NCBI GenBank assembly: GCA_963780165.1
Contig: CAWABB010000001.1
Location: forward strand, 1,798,001-1,862,000
DNA from: CAWABB01 sp963780165
Lineage (GTDB): Bacteria; Bacteroidota; Ignavibacteria; UBA10030; UBA6906
Length of the DNA: 64,000 nucleotides
Direction of reading: 5' to 3'
A program made the position numbers and the translations under genes. The notes under the pieces were generated by a model. The model saw nothing but the letters and a program-made list of their open reading frames with translations, did not search any database and was not told where the DNA came from. Below are positions 1 to 8,973 of this stretch, piece by piece (position 1 is the first letter of the stretch; every line of letters begins with the position of its first letter).

Positions 1-697
1 AGTTGCCCAGCACCACGACGAGGTTCCGGAGTTTCTTCCCGAGCGACTCCTGAGGGACGGCCGTGCTCGCCGCCACCTCCTTGTACAGCATCAGGTTGAC
101 GATCAGCATCGCGAGGCAGCTGAACGCCGACACGAGATAGACGAACTCGTTCCCGAAGCTGTCGCGCACGAAGTACGCGATCGTGGGGCCAAGCAGGGCG
201 CCGACGTTGACAAGCCAGTAGTAGATGGCGAATCCCAGCGAACGCGTCTGCTCGTTGGTCGTGACGGCCACCGTCCCCAGCACGGACGGCTTGATGAATG
301 AACCGCCAAAGGCCGTCAGCACCAGAAACGCCAGGAGTAGCCAGAACAGCGGAATGCCTTCATACACGCCCGCAAAGGCGTCCATGCCGACCGACCCGAT
401 GAGGAAATACCCCAGCGCCAGGATGGAGAACGCTATGTTGAACGCCCGCCGGAACCCCCATTTATCGGCCAGCGTCCCGCCGAGAATCGGCAGCAGATAG
501 ATCAACCCGCCGAAGATCCCCGAGAGCTGTCCCGCCTCGGCCTCGGTGAACCCCAGGCGGTTGCGCAGATAGACCATGAAGACGATCTGTTGCCCGTAGT
601 AGGCGAGCCGCTCAAACAGCTCCATGCCGTTCGCGACCCAGAACGTCGGGTCGAAGCCTTGCTGAAGGCGTCGAAGGCGATCCGAGAGAGACGTCAT
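1..697 (-). CDS. POT/PTR-family peptide MFS transporter (partial, C-terminus outside window)
   Basis: About 232 N-terminal residues are present, and the reading frame runs off the left edge. The start is the ATG at 697-695 (MTSLSDRLRRL). The N-terminus has the usual proton-dependent oligopeptide transporter layout. An amphipathic lead-in is followed by WVANGMELFERLAYYG, which carries the family E-x-x-E-R-x-x-Y-like motif in helix 1. Next come GIFGGLIYLLPILGG-x-LAD and a helix containing FGGSFIKPSV. Several hydrophobic segments place it in the inner membrane, where it would import di- or tripeptides with protons. Substrate is inferred from the family only. The M24 peptidase upstream on the same strand (start 1884) could process imported peptides. 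Confidence 0.85.
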   Translation of the reverse strand, partial: MTSLSDRLRRLQQGFDPTFWVANGMELFERLAYYGQQIVFMVYLRNRLGFTEAEAGQLSGIFGGLIYLLPILGGTLADKWGFRRAFNIAFSILALGYFLIGSVGMDAFAGVYEGIPLFWLLLAFLVLTAFGGSFIKPSVLGTVAVTTNEQTRSLGFAIYYWLVNVGALLGPTIAYFVRDSFGNEFVYLVSAFSCLAMLIVNLMLYKEVAASTAVPQESLGKKLRNLVVVLGN

Positions 698-711
698 CGG
701 TTGGCTCCGGG

Positions 712-1884
712 TCAGGAAATGAAAACGAGATCGCGCTGCACGGCGCCTGTCACTTCGGGAACACCGTCCAGCCCGATGAACATGTTGATCTCCGTGCGGA
801 CGGCCATGGAGCCCTTGAGGTAGATGCCCGGCTCGATCGAGAAGAGACAGCCGGGCAGGAGAAGCCGCTCATCCTTCGTCTCCAGGTTGTCGATGTTGAC
901 GCCGTTGCCGTGCGTTTCCTCCCCGATCGAATGTCCGGTACGGTGGAGGAACCGCTTCCCAAAGCCCGCCTTCTCAACGACGGAACGGCAGGCGTCGTCC
1001 ACCTGCCATCCGTAACACGGCTTCCCTTTCGCAAAGCGTTCGTTGACGAAGTCGACCGCCGCGTCACGCGCGTCGCGAACGACGGCGAAGATCCTCTGAT
1101 ACTTCGGCGGCGGCGTGTCTCCAACATAGCCTACCCACGTGATGTCGTAGTAGATTCCTCCCTGCACGTTCTTCTTCGCCCACATGTCGATCAGGACCGT
1201 GTCGCCCTGCTTGAACGGACGCGCCAGCTCGCGGGTCAGGTCAAAGTGTGGATCGGCGGGGTGTTCGTTCGTCCCGACCATCGGCGGGTCGTATGTTGTG
1301 AGGTTCTCTTCCGCGAACCGTTTCATGATGAACTGCTGCACGTCGTACTCGGTTGCACCGGTCTTCAGCGCACGGCCGATCTCCGCGAAGGCTTCCTGCA
1401 TGATCCGGTCCATCACGGTCCCCGCCTCGCGATGCAGGGCGTAGCCCCTCCCGTCCAGGACGGCGACGAACATCTGGACCAGGTCGGCGGACGAGATCAC
1501 CTTGTTCCCCAGCTTCTTCACGAGCTCGATCGTGCCGGCATCCACCACCGACACATACGGCACGTTGTTCATGGCTGAGTATTGCATCGCGATGCGCTTG
1601 CCACTTCCGAGAACCGAGTGGAGCGCCGCATGGAGCTCTTTCCATGACAGGTACACATGCGTCGTCCCGGGAAGCTCATCCAGCCTGTGCAGTTCCACGG
1701 CCGAGACCACCTTCTTCGGGGTCCCTCGCGCCGGGATATAGTAGTACCACCGGCGGCTGCTCATCTTCTCGAAGTTCAGCCCGAGCACACGGTAGGCCAG
1801 GTAGTCCCTGTTCCGGAAGTCGCACAGGAGCCATCCGTCCGCCTTCAATCGGCGCAGTGCAGCCTGGATCTGGTTGATGTTCAT
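712..1884 (-). CDS. M24-family metallopeptidase (Xaa-Pro aminopeptidase-like)
   Basis: 390 residues from the ATG at 1884-1882, preceded by AAGGAC. A longer in-frame reading to 1977 would overlap the end of the permease gene and was rejected. The C-terminal half has the pita-bread metal site in the right order: Asp in LIDMWA, Asp in YYDITW, His in HRTGHSIGEE, Glu in SIEPGIY and Glu in VRTEINMF. The N-terminal half is a creatinase-like domain. It would cleave N-terminal residues next to proline in the cytoplasm, using two metal ions. It sits between a POT transporter and an ABC exporter on the same strand. The exact specificity (aminopeptidase P or prolidase) cannot be settled by eye. Confidence 0.85.
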   Translation of the reverse strand: MNINQIQAALRRLKADGWLLCDFRNRDYLAYRVLGLNFEKMSSRRWYYYIPARGTPKKVVSAVELHRLDELPGTTHVYLSWKELHAALHSVLGSGKRIAMQYSAMNNVPYVSVVDAGTIELVKKLGNKVISSADLVQMFVAVLDGRGYALHREAGTVMDRIMQEAFAEIGRALKTGATEYDVQQFIMKRFAEENLTTYDPPMVGTNEHPADPHFDLTRELARPFKQGDTVLIDMWAKKNVQGGIYYDITWVGYVGDTPPPKYQRIFAVVRDARDAAVDFVNERFAKGKPCYGWQVDDACRSVVEKAGFGKRFLHRTGHSIGEETHGNGVNIDNLETKDERLLLPGCLFSIEPGIYLKGSMAVRTEINMFIGLDGVPEVTGAVQRDLVFIS

Positions 1885-1940
1885 GGCAGCGTCCTTCGAG
1901 CCGGTGGTGGTGGGGTCCTTGCGCGGGCATGCAGGCGTGA

Positions 1941-2780
1941 CTAGCTCAGGATGTCCTTGCGCACGAAAATATACCATGCGAACGCCAAAAAGCCAATGCT
2001 ATATGCACCCAGAACGGCCACCGAATTCCCCAGGCCGCTCCATTCAATGGGTTGCTCCAGCGCTTTCTGCCAGACGTTCAGGTGGGTGGTAAAGAGAAAC
2101 GGCTTGACCGCCTCAAACAGTTCGGCCGGGATGCCGGTGATGACGTAGCAGACGATGATCGTCGCCATCGTCGCGATGATGGGTCCCAGGGCGTTGTCCA
2201 CCAGGGAGGAGAAGAAGAACGCGAGTGAGGCCACCGTGAACATTCCCCAGGTGGCAAGAGCGAATCCGAACAGAACCCTCACAACCGCGTCCCCTTCGGG
2301 GAGGATGACGATGAAGCGGCCCGGGACGAAGAGGTCGCCAGCGCCGAACAGCAGCAGGCCCAACCCGAGTGACAGGGCTGCCAGAAAGATCACGACAGAT
2401 GCCGTGTACACAAGGGTTACAAGATACTTCGTAAACAGAATCGACGTGCGCGATACAGGCCGGATCAGCAGAATCCGGAATGTTCCTCCCGTCGCCTCCC
2501 CCGCGAGCTGATCACCGGCGGCCAGCGTGATCAGGAACGGGATGTGGATCCACAGGCTGTTCATCAGGAAGACGGTAACGAAGTAGCCGTTGAGGATGTT
2601 CCCCAGGATCACGAAGTCGCGCGTCATGCCGCGGACGAATCCTTGCGCCATGGCATCGTCCTGGAGCCTGATCGCGAGAAACACGAGCGGCACGACAATG
2701 CCGATCGTAATGAACGCGATATACGAGCGCCATCTCCTGAACGTCTTCACCAACTCGTTGCCGAACACCGTGCGGGCCAT
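1941..2780 (-). CDS. ABC-2 type transporter permease
   Basis: 279 residues with a short cytoplasmic N-terminus (MARTVFGNELVKTFRRWRSY) and about six membrane-spanning stretches. This is the pattern of ABC-2 permeases of the NatB/CcmB-like group. The start lies 2 bases after the stop of the ATPase gene, so the two are translated as a pair. It would form the membrane channel of an exporter powered by the ATPase encoded just upstream. The substrate is unknown; such pairs commonly export drugs, lipids or sodium, or aid envelope assembly. Confidence 0.85.
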   Translation of the reverse strand: MARTVFGNELVKTFRRWRSYIAFITIGIVVPLVFLAIRLQDDAMAQGFVRGMTRDFVILGNILNGYFVTVFLMNSLWIHIPFLITLAAGDQLAGEATGGTFRILLIRPVSRTSILFTKYLVTLVYTASVVIFLAALSLGLGLLLFGAGDLFVPGRFIVILPEGDAVVRVLFGFALATWGMFTVASLAFFFSSLVDNALGPIIATMATIIVCYVITGIPAELFEAVKPFLFTTHLNVWQKALEQPIEWSGLGNSVAVLGAYSIGFLAFAWYIFVRKDILS

Positions 2781-2782
2781 CG

Positions 2783-3724
2783 TCAGCGCCTCCCCCGTCC
2801 GTTCCGCGGGACGTCCGACGCCCCCTCTGTAATGGCCAGAAAATATTCCTCAAGCGAGCGCCGCGGCACGATCGAATCGATCGCAATATGCTCCTCCACG
2901 AGCCGTCGGGCCAGCGCCGGAATGGCGCCGCGGTCGGCCGCGAACCGCAGCACAACGCCGTCGACCTCAAGACCGGTCACACCGGGAAATTGCGCCACGA
3001 CGCGGCGAGCATCCTCGAGCGGCGAAGCCTGCAGCGTCACCGTCGGCGTCCCTTCCGCAAGCAGCTCGTTCACACCGCCCTGTACGACGGTCGATCCGTT
3101 GTTGATGATCGCCATCCGCGTTGCGGTCTGTTCAATTTCATGGAGAAGATGGGACGAGAGAAAGATGGTCATCGAGCGCTCGACGGCCAATCGCCTGATG
3201 AGCTCCCGCACTTCCTTGATCCCATGCGGATCGAGCCCCGATGTGGGCTCGTCGAGGATGATGAGGTCCGGAAACCCGAGCAGTGCCTGCGCGATGCCAA
3301 GCCGCTGCTTCATGCCGTGCGAGAATGTCTTGACGGCATCGTCGGCGCGAGAGAGCAGGCCGACGATCTCGAGCACTTCATCGATCTGTCGGCGGTCCGA
3401 TTGGCCGCGAAGAGCGGCGACGATCTCAAGGTTGCGGCGGGCGGAGAGGTAGAGATAGAAGTCGGGGCGCTCCACGAGTCCACCGACCCGTGCCAGCTCG
3501 TTCCGCCGACGCGTGACGTCCGTCCCGAACACCCGGACGCCGCCCGTGGTGGGCTTCACGAGCGTCAGGATCATCCTGATGGTGGTGCTCTTGCCGGCCC
3601 CGTTCGGGCCGAGGAATCCGAAGACGTCCCCCCGTCGCACGCTGAGGTTCAGATCGGTGACGGCCCAGCGCTTCTTGTAGCGTTTGCCGAGACCGTTGGT
3701 TTCGAGGATGATCTCTTCGGGCAT
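2783..3724 (-). CDS. ABC transporter ATP-binding protein
   Basis: 313 residues. Walker A GPNGAGKS is at about 39-46, the signature FSHGMKQ at about 134-140 and Walker B LIILDEP at about 154-160, with the D-loop SGLDP and switch His in LSSHLLHE following. The roughly 100 residues after the nucleotide-binding domain resemble the C-terminal extension seen in CcmA/NatA-like ATPases that pair with ABC-2 permeases. It is the first gene of a two-gene operon with the permease. It is transcribed divergently from the kinase gene at 3790; the gap is only 65 bp and starts with a 16-bp perfect palindrome at 3725-3740. Confidence 0.9.
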   Translation of the reverse strand: MPEEIILETNGLGKRYKKRWAVTDLNLSVRRGDVFGFLGPNGAGKSTTIRMILTLVKPTTGGVRVFGTDVTRRRNELARVGGLVERPDFYLYLSARRNLEIVAALRGQSDRRQIDEVLEIVGLLSRADDAVKTFSHGMKQRLGIAQALLGFPDLIILDEPTSGLDPHGIKEVRELIRRLAVERSMTIFLSSHLLHEIEQTATRMAIINNGSTVVQGGVNELLAEGTPTVTLQASPLEDARRVVAQFPGVTGLEVDGVVLRFAADRGAIPALARRLVEEHIAIDSIVPRRSLEEYFLAITEGASDVPRNGRGRR

Positions 3725-3740
3725 CCGGAAGGCCTTCCGG
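3725..3740. promoter_or_regulatory. 16-bp perfect palindrome in divergent intergenic region
   Basis: CCGGAAGGCCTTCCGG is its own reverse complement and abuts the start codon of the ABC ATPase gene. It could be an operator or an RNA hairpin that hides the ATPase start. No binding protein is identified. Confidence 0.35.
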
Positions 3741-3748
3741 GGCGGTCC

Positions 3749-3779
3749 TTGATTTCCCAGCGTGATTTGCCTATACTAC
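3749..3779 (+). promoter_or_regulatory. -33/-7 type promoter for the cNMP/GAF kinase
   Basis: TTG at 3749, exactly 20 bases, then TATACTAC at 3772-3779. This matches the spacing seen repeatedly in this window. The start codon at 3790 lies 10 bases after the -7 box, so the transcript would have almost no 5' leader. Confidence 0.5.
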
Positions 3780-3789
3780 CCGCGACCCC

Positions 3790-5478
3790 ATGAAGAAGAG
3801 GACATCACAGCGCTCCAACCGTTCGACCTCTCGACCCGCAGCGGCGGTCCCCCCCGAGGACACGCTCTTGAAGGGGGCCCTCGCCAACATACTGTTCCAG
3901 AATGTCCCCGCCGAACTCGCCGCCCGCCATCTGCCCCAGTTCGCCCGCGCCGAGCGCAAGGCCGGTGAACAGATCTTCGATGAGTATTCCAAGGGACGCG
4001 ACCTGTACCTGATCGTCACCGGCCGGGTCCGCATCAAGAAATATACGAAATTCGGGGTCGAATCGTTGCTGGCGGTGCTTCATCCCGGCGACTTTTTCGG
4101 CGAGCTGTCGGTCGTCGACGGCCTCCCCCGTTCCGCCCGCGCCGAAGCGATGGACGACTGCTCGCTCCTGGTGCTGACGCCTGAGACCTTCCGCGCCCTC
4201 CTCGCAGAGAGCCAGGATTTCAGGCTCAACCTCCTGAACAACCTCGGCATCCGGCTGCGGACGATGGACCAGACGTTCGTCCTCGAGCTGGGCCGCAGCG
4301 CCCTTGCGGCAAAGACCAAGATGGACCATCTCGCCCGCATCGTGGAGGCGAGCAAGATCGTCAATTCGACGCTCGACATCGACACGCTGCTGGACACAAT
4401 CCTCCGGGTGGCAACGCAGAGCACCGCGGCCGACCGCGGAACGCTGTACCTGGTGGATGAGCAGGCAAACGAGCTCTGGTCGAAGGTGGCGCAGGGGAAG
4501 AACATGGTCGAGATCCGGCTCCCGCTCGGAAAGGGGCTGGCCGGGTACGTGGCCAAAACGGGCGAGACGATGAACATCGCCGACGCCTACAAGGATCCTC
4601 GATTCAATCCCGAGATCGACCGGAAGAGCGGCTACCGCACGAAGAATGTGCTGTGCATGCCGATGCGGGACAAGGAAGGCAAGATCGTCGGCGTGTTTCA
4701 GCTTCTGAACAAGCGTGACGGTCCGTTCGGCCGCGAGGACGAGGCGTTCATCGAAGCCCTCTCCGTGCATGCCGCCATTGCCGTCGAGAACGCCCGGCTC
4801 GCCCGCGAAATGGTGCACACCGAGAGGCTGTCGGCCGTGGGGCGCATGGCGAGCACGATCATCCACGACATCAAGAACCCCATGGCGACTCTGCGCATGT
4901 ACGCGCAGGTCATCAAGCGGAAGACGGGCGACTCCGAGTCCTCACAACTCGCCGACGAGATCATCCGCCAGGTCGACCGGTTCGTCTCCATGACGCAGGA
5001 AATTCTCGATTTCTCCCGGGGCGTCTCGGAAGTCCATCTCGAGCACGTAGAGCTGTCGGACGTCATGGAGAATCTTCTGGCGTTCATCGAGAAGGACCTC
5101 TCGAAGCGCGACATTGCCATCGTACACGAGTACGCATACACCGGACCGGCCCTCCTCGACCTGGACAAGGTGTCGCGCGCATTCTATAATCTTGCTGGCA
5201 ACGCGGCCGACGCGATGGACAAGGGCGGGACGCTGACCATCCGCACAAGGCAACAGGATGCGTATGTGGTCTTCGAGTTCGCCGACACCGGCGGCGGCAT
5301 CCCCGAGGAGATCCGCCACCGGGTCTTCGAGCCGTTCTTCACGTCAGGCAAGCGACACGGGACCGGACTCGGCCTTGCGATCGTCAAGAAGATTGTGGAC
5401 GACCATAACGGCCGTATCGAGCTCGAATCCGAGCCCGGCCAGGGAACCACATTCAGGCTATTCTTACCGTTGCCGTAA
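3790..5478 (+). CDS. Sensor histidine kinase with cyclic-nucleotide-binding and GAF domains
   Basis: 562 residues, with no membrane segment seen, so probably cytoplasmic. In order: a cNMP-binding (CRP-like) beta-roll at about 30-150 with the PGDFFGELSVVDGLPRSA phosphate-binding cassette; a GAF domain at about 185-335; a dimerisation helix with phospho-acceptor His359 in STIIHDIKNP; then a HATPase_c domain with the N box (NLAGNAADAMD) and G boxes (DTGGGIP, GTGLGLAIV). The Arg and Glu of the phosphate cassette are present, so cyclic nucleotide binding is plausible. It has no receiver domain and no response regulator next to it, so its partner is unknown. It is divergent from an ABC exporter. 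Confidence 0.88.
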   Translation: MKKRTSQRSNRSTSRPAAAVPPEDTLLKGALANILFQNVPAELAARHLPQFARAERKAGEQIFDEYSKGRDLYLIVTGRVRIKKYTKFGVESLLAVLHPGDFFGELSVVDGLPRSARAEAMDDCSLLVLTPETFRALLAESQDFRLNLLNNLGIRLRTMDQTFVLELGRSALAAKTKMDHLARIVEASKIVNSTLDIDTLLDTILRVATQSTAADRGTLYLVDEQANELWSKVAQGKNMVEIRLPLGKGLAGYVAKTGETMNIADAYKDPRFNPEIDRKSGYRTKNVLCMPMRDKEGKIVGVFQLLNKRDGPFGREDEAFIEALSVHAAIAVENARLAREMVHTERLSAVGRMASTIIHDIKNPMATLRMYAQVIKRKTGDSESSQLADEIIRQVDRFVSMTQEILDFSRGVSEVHLEHVELSDVMENLLAFIEKDLSKRDIAIVHEYAYTGPALLDLDKVSRAFYNLAGNAADAMDKGGTLTIRTRQQDAYVVFEFADTGGGIPEEIRHRVFEPFFTSGKRHGTGLGLAIVKKIVDDHNGRIELESEPGQGTTFRLFLPLP

Positions 5479-5497
5479 CCTCCGCGTCTCCGATTTC

Positions 5498-5529
5498 TTG
5501 ATATTCCACCCCCGATTGCGTATCTTTTG
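5498..5529 (+). promoter_or_regulatory. -33/-7 type promoter for tRNA-Leu (and trigger factor operon)
   Basis: TTG at 5498-5500, 20 bases, then TATCTTTTG at 5521. This is close to the TAnnTTTG -7 box. It is placed about 45 bases before the tRNA and is the only good promoter seen ahead of tig-clpP-clpX, so it may drive both. Confidence 0.5.
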
Positions 5530-5573
5530 TGTTACGCCGCTTGACCACACGGCGCAGTACGCCGACCATCCCC

Positions 5574-5655
5574 GGGTAGATGGCGGAATTGGCAGACGCG
5601 TTGGACTTAGGATCCAATGGAGCGATCCGTGGGGGTTCAAGTCCCCCTCTACCCA
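5574..5655 (+). tRNA. tRNA-Leu (anticodon UAG)
   Basis: The acceptor stem GGGTAGA/TCTACCC pairs fully, with discriminator A5655. The anticodon stem TTGGA/TCCAA encloses the loop CTTAGGA, giving anticodon TAG, which reads CUA. The T arm is GGGGG-TTCAAGT-CCCCC. A short variable arm typical of type II tRNA-Leu is present. CCA is not encoded. The trigger factor gene starts 50 bases downstream on the same strand. Confidence 0.95.
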
Positions 5656-5704
5656 CTTGAGGGTGCGTCCCCGGAAACGGTCAGATTCCCAGAAGGGCAC
5701 GCCT

Positions 5705-6994
5705 TTGGAAGTCATCATCACCCCGCTATCCGAGGTCGAGCAACAGGCCTCAATCGCGCTCACCAACGACGAGCTGCTACCCCACTTTGCCGTGGCATAT
5801 GAGAAGTTCCGCCCCAAGGCCGAGGTTCGCGGCTTCCGCAAGGGAAGAGTCCCCCTCGATTTGATCCGGAAGATGTACGGCGAGGCCATCGAACACGATG
5901 CCCTCGACGGGATCGCCGACGATGCGTACCGCCGCGCCATGGAGGACCACAAGGTCCGCCCCCTGGGGCAGCCGGCCATGGTGGACATGGACTTCAAGCG
6001 CGGGTCGCACTTCAAGTTCACGGTCAAGTACGAAATCCGCCCCGACATCTCCCTGAAGTCAACGTCGGGAATCAAGATCGAGCGCCCGGTGCATGCCGTG
6101 ACGAACGATGAGCTGGACGCCGAGCTGCTGCAGATCCGCCGCTCCAACGCGGAGAAGAAGCCCGCCGACTGCGTCACGGGCACCGAAGGGATCGTCACCG
6201 CCGACGTCCAGGAGGTCGACGAAAACGGCACGCCCCTGATCGGCAAGAAGTCTTCGAACATGACGTTCCAGCTGTACGACGAGAGCCTTGCGGATGAGAT
6301 CCGACAGGCGCTCGCCTCCGCCGAGCGCGGCGGAACGTATCGGGCCACCCTCGAGCGGAAGGACGGCGAGCAGGCGCACACGATGCACATCGCCATGACA
6401 GTCACCGACATCCAGCAACTCGAGCTCCCGGCGATCGACGAGGCCTTGGTTACGAAGCTGACCGGCGGGCGTGTCACGAACCCCGACGAGTTTACGGAGT
6501 CCGTCCAGAAGGACATCGTCCGCTTCTGGGCGGAGCAGTCCGAGTCGCACGTCCGCAACGCGCTCGCGGACGAAGTCGTGCGGCTGCATGAATTCACGGT
6601 CCCCGAATCGCTCGTCGAGAAATTCCTGGACTCGTTCGTCGATGACATCAAGTCGCGCACACGCGGAAAGTCGCTCCCGCCCGGATTTGACGAGAAGGCG
6701 TTCCGCCAGGAGCAGCGGGCCAATGCGATCTGGCAGGCACGGTGGATGCTCATCAAGGAGCAGATCGCCGAGAGCGAAGGGCTGGACGTCGGCGACGGGG
6801 AGATCGAGCAGGCCGCCGAGGCGGACGCGGGACGGATCGGCCTGGCGAAAGATAAGTTGCTCGCGTACTACAAGACATCAGGCAGTGTGCGGGACCGCAT
6901 CCTGTCGGACAAGATCATGGCCCTTCTCCGCGAGCGCGCCACGATCACCGACCGGCCCGTGGCCGCCCACGCACCGCACCTGCATTCCGTTTGA
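5705..6994 (+). CDS. tig: Trigger factor (ribosome-associated chaperone)
   Basis: 429 residues from a TTG start at 5705, preceded by AGAAGGG at a good distance. Upstream in-frame sequence runs through the tRNA and was rejected. The length matches the roughly 430 residues usual for the family. The ribosome-docking loop GFRKGRVP is at 43-50. The central region, which should be the FKBP-like domain, is divergent. The long helical C-terminal chaperone arms follow. It binds nascent chains at the ribosome exit tunnel. It lies directly upstream of clpP and clpX, a common tig-clpP-clpX order, and its stop overlaps a possible TTG start for ClpP. Confidence 0.95.
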   Translation: MEVIITPLSEVEQQASIALTNDELLPHFAVAYEKFRPKAEVRGFRKGRVPLDLIRKMYGEAIEHDALDGIADDAYRRAMEDHKVRPLGQPAMVDMDFKRGSHFKFTVKYEIRPDISLKSTSGIKIERPVHAVTNDELDAELLQIRRSNAEKKPADCVTGTEGIVTADVQEVDENGTPLIGKKSSNMTFQLYDESLADEIRQALASAERGGTYRATLERKDGEQAHTMHIAMTVTDIQQLELPAIDEALVTKLTGGRVTNPDEFTESVQKDIVRFWAEQSESHVRNALADEVVRLHEFTVPESLVEKFLDSFVDDIKSRTRGKSLPPGFDEKAFRQEQRANAIWQARWMLIKEQIAESEGLDVGDGEIEQAAEADAGRIGLAKDKLLAYYKTSGSVRDRILSDKIMALLRERATITDRPVAAHAPHLHSV

Positions 6995-7017
6995 CACTCA
7001 GCAATCGAAAGAACCGC

Positions 7018-7638
7018 ATGCAGTTACCGACCGTGTACAACCAGCTCGTCCCCATGGTGGTCGAACAGACCGGACGTGGCGAGCGGGCGTATGACATCTT
7101 TTCGCGCCTCCTGAAGGAACGCATCGTATTCATCGGCACGCCGATCGACGATACGGTCGCGAGCCTGGTGATCGCACAGCTTCTGTTCCTGGAGTCCGAA
7201 GATCCGGACAAAGACATCAACCTCTACATCAACAGCCCCGGCGGGAGCGTATCCTCCGGCCTCGCCATCTACGACACCATGCAGTACATCCGCCCGGACG
7301 TGCAGACGATTTGCATCGGGCTTGCGGCCAGCATGGGCGCGGTGCTGCTGGCGGGCGGGACGAAGGGGAAGCGCGCGGCGCTCCCGAACTCCCGTATCAT
7401 GATCCACCAGCCGTGGGGCGGCGTGCAGGGGACGGCCTCTGACATCAGCATCCAGGCAGAGGAAATCCTCCGCACCAAGCGCCGGCTGAACGAGATCCTT
7501 GCGCACCACACGTCGCGGCCGCTCGAGGACATCGAGAAGGACACCGACCGCGATCGCTACATGTCCGCCGAAGAGTCCAAGACGTACGGCCTCATCGATT
7601 CCGTCTTCGTGAAGAAACCCCGCGAAGCGAAGAAGTAA
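7018..7638 (+). CDS. clpP: ATP-dependent Clp protease proteolytic subunit
   Basis: 206 residues from the ATG at 7018 (MQLPTVYNQLVPMVVEQT), the start typical of mature ClpP. A TTG at 6991 overlapping the tig stop is an alternative. The catalytic triad is visible: Ser105 in GLAASMGAVLL, His130 in RIMIHQPWGG and Asp179 in the TDRDRYMSA stretch. It forms the tetradecameric barrel that degrades proteins unfolded by ClpX, whose gene follows 18 bases later. Confidence 0.97.
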   Translation: MQLPTVYNQLVPMVVEQTGRGERAYDIFSRLLKERIVFIGTPIDDTVASLVIAQLLFLESEDPDKDINLYINSPGGSVSSGLAIYDTMQYIRPDVQTICIGLAASMGAVLLAGGTKGKRAALPNSRIMIHQPWGGVQGTASDISIQAEEILRTKRRLNEILAHHTSRPLEDIEKDTDRDRYMSAEESKTYGLIDSVFVKKPREAKK

Positions 7639-7656
7639 CCCAACCAAGGGGGCTGC

Positions 7657-8916
7657 ATGAGCCAGAAGAGTCGCACGCCAGAGAAGATCCGCTGCTCGTT
7701 CTGCGGCCGGGCGCCCGAAGAGGTGCAGAGCATCATCGCCGGGCCCGATGTCTATATCTGCGACATCTGCGTGTCGAGCTCCGTGGACATCATCCGGAGC
7801 AACCTCGCGGCCTATACCGGCCGCCGCGGACGCCGGACCGGGCTCACCCCCGCCCAGATTGCCAAGGCGCTCGACGACTATGTGATCGGCCAGGACCTCG
7901 CCAAACGCAGCCTCGCCGTCGCTGTCTACAACCACTACAAGCGCCTCGATTCGAAGGATCACCTCTACGAGTTCGACGACGTCGATATCGAGAAGACGAA
8001 CATCCTCCTGATCGGGCCCACGGGCACGGGCAAAACGCTGCTCGCGCAGACGCTGGCGCGCATTCTCGACCTCCCCTTCGCCATCGCGGACGCGACGACG
8101 CTTACGGAGGCCGGGTACGTCGGCGACGACGTCGAGACCATCCTGGTACACCTCCTCCAGAACGCTGACTACAACATCGAGCGGGCCGAGCGGGGCATTG
8201 TCTATATCGACGAGATCGACAAGATCGCGCGGAAGAGCGACAGCGCCTCCATCACGCGCGACGTGTCGGGCGAGGGCGTACAGCAGGCGCTCCTGAAGAT
8301 CCTCGAGGGAACCGTGGCCGGCGTCCCGCCCAAGGGCGGACGCAAACACCCCGAGCAGAGCCTCATCAACATCAACACCCGGAACATTCTGTTCATCTGC
8401 GGTGGGGCGTTCGAGGGGCTCGACAAGATTGTGGCGCGGCGGGTGAATAAGAACGCAATGGGGTTCGGGGCGGACATCCGGGGCCGGCGCGACCTCCACG
8501 CCGATCAGCTCCTGCAGCAGGTCCAGCCGGACGATCTGATCAAGTTCGGCATGATCCCCGAGTTCGTCGGACGGCTTCCCCTCGTTTCGGCACTGCACTC
8601 GCTCGACGAACAGGCGCTGATGAATATCCTCACGCAGCCGAAGAACGCGATCGTCAAGCAGTACCGGAAACTGTTCAGGATGGAGGGCGTCGAGCTGGAG
8701 TTCGAAGAGGCCGCGCTGCGGGTGGTTGTGCAGAGAGCGATGGAACGCGGGACCGGCGCGCGCGCGCTCCGGTCGATCATCGAGGAGGTTATGCTCGACA
8801 TCATGTACACCCTCCCCGACAGGCCGAACGTGGTCTCATGCACGATCACGAAGGACGTCATCCAGAAGAAGAAGGAGCCCGTCTTCCACTACGAAGAGCG
8901 GAAGCAAACTGCCTGA
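7657..8916 (+). CDS. clpX: ATP-dependent Clp protease ATP-binding subunit ClpX
   Basis: 419 residues. The N-terminal C4 zinc finger uses Cys13, Cys16, Cys35 and Cys38. Walker A GPTGTGKT is at 120-127, Walker B is IVYIDEIDKI, and the ClpP-docking IGF-like loop region lies in a normal position (NAMGFGADI). The AAA+ ring unfolds substrates and feeds them to ClpP. The gene ends 57 bases before the convergent lptD gene. No strong T-tailed terminator was seen in that gap. Confidence 0.97.
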   Translation: MSQKSRTPEKIRCSFCGRAPEEVQSIIAGPDVYICDICVSSSVDIIRSNLAAYTGRRGRRTGLTPAQIAKALDDYVIGQDLAKRSLAVAVYNHYKRLDSKDHLYEFDDVDIEKTNILLIGPTGTGKTLLAQTLARILDLPFAIADATTLTEAGYVGDDVETILVHLLQNADYNIERAERGIVYIDEIDKIARKSDSASITRDVSGEGVQQALLKILEGTVAGVPPKGGRKHPEQSLININTRNILFICGGAFEGLDKIVARRVNKNAMGFGADIRGRRDLHADQLLQQVQPDDLIKFGMIPEFVGRLPLVSALHSLDEQALMNILTQPKNAIVKQYRKLFRMEGVELEFEEAALRVVVQRAMERGTGARALRSIIEEVMLDIMYTLPDRPNVVSCTITKDVIQKKKEPVFHYEERKQTA

Positions 8917-8973
8917 CGCCGTCGATAGGAAGCCGCCGGTGTCCCGCATCGCGCCGCGCGACACGCTCCCTGC

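Noticed and set aside
5258..5704. Long in-frame extension upstream of trigger factor
   Set aside because: It runs through the end of the kinase gene and the whole tRNA-Leu. The TTG at 5705 has a good ribosome site and gives the normal family length.
8917..8973. Possible hairpin GTGTC...GACAC between clpX and lptD
   Set aside because: Bulged stem and no T run; not a convincing terminator.
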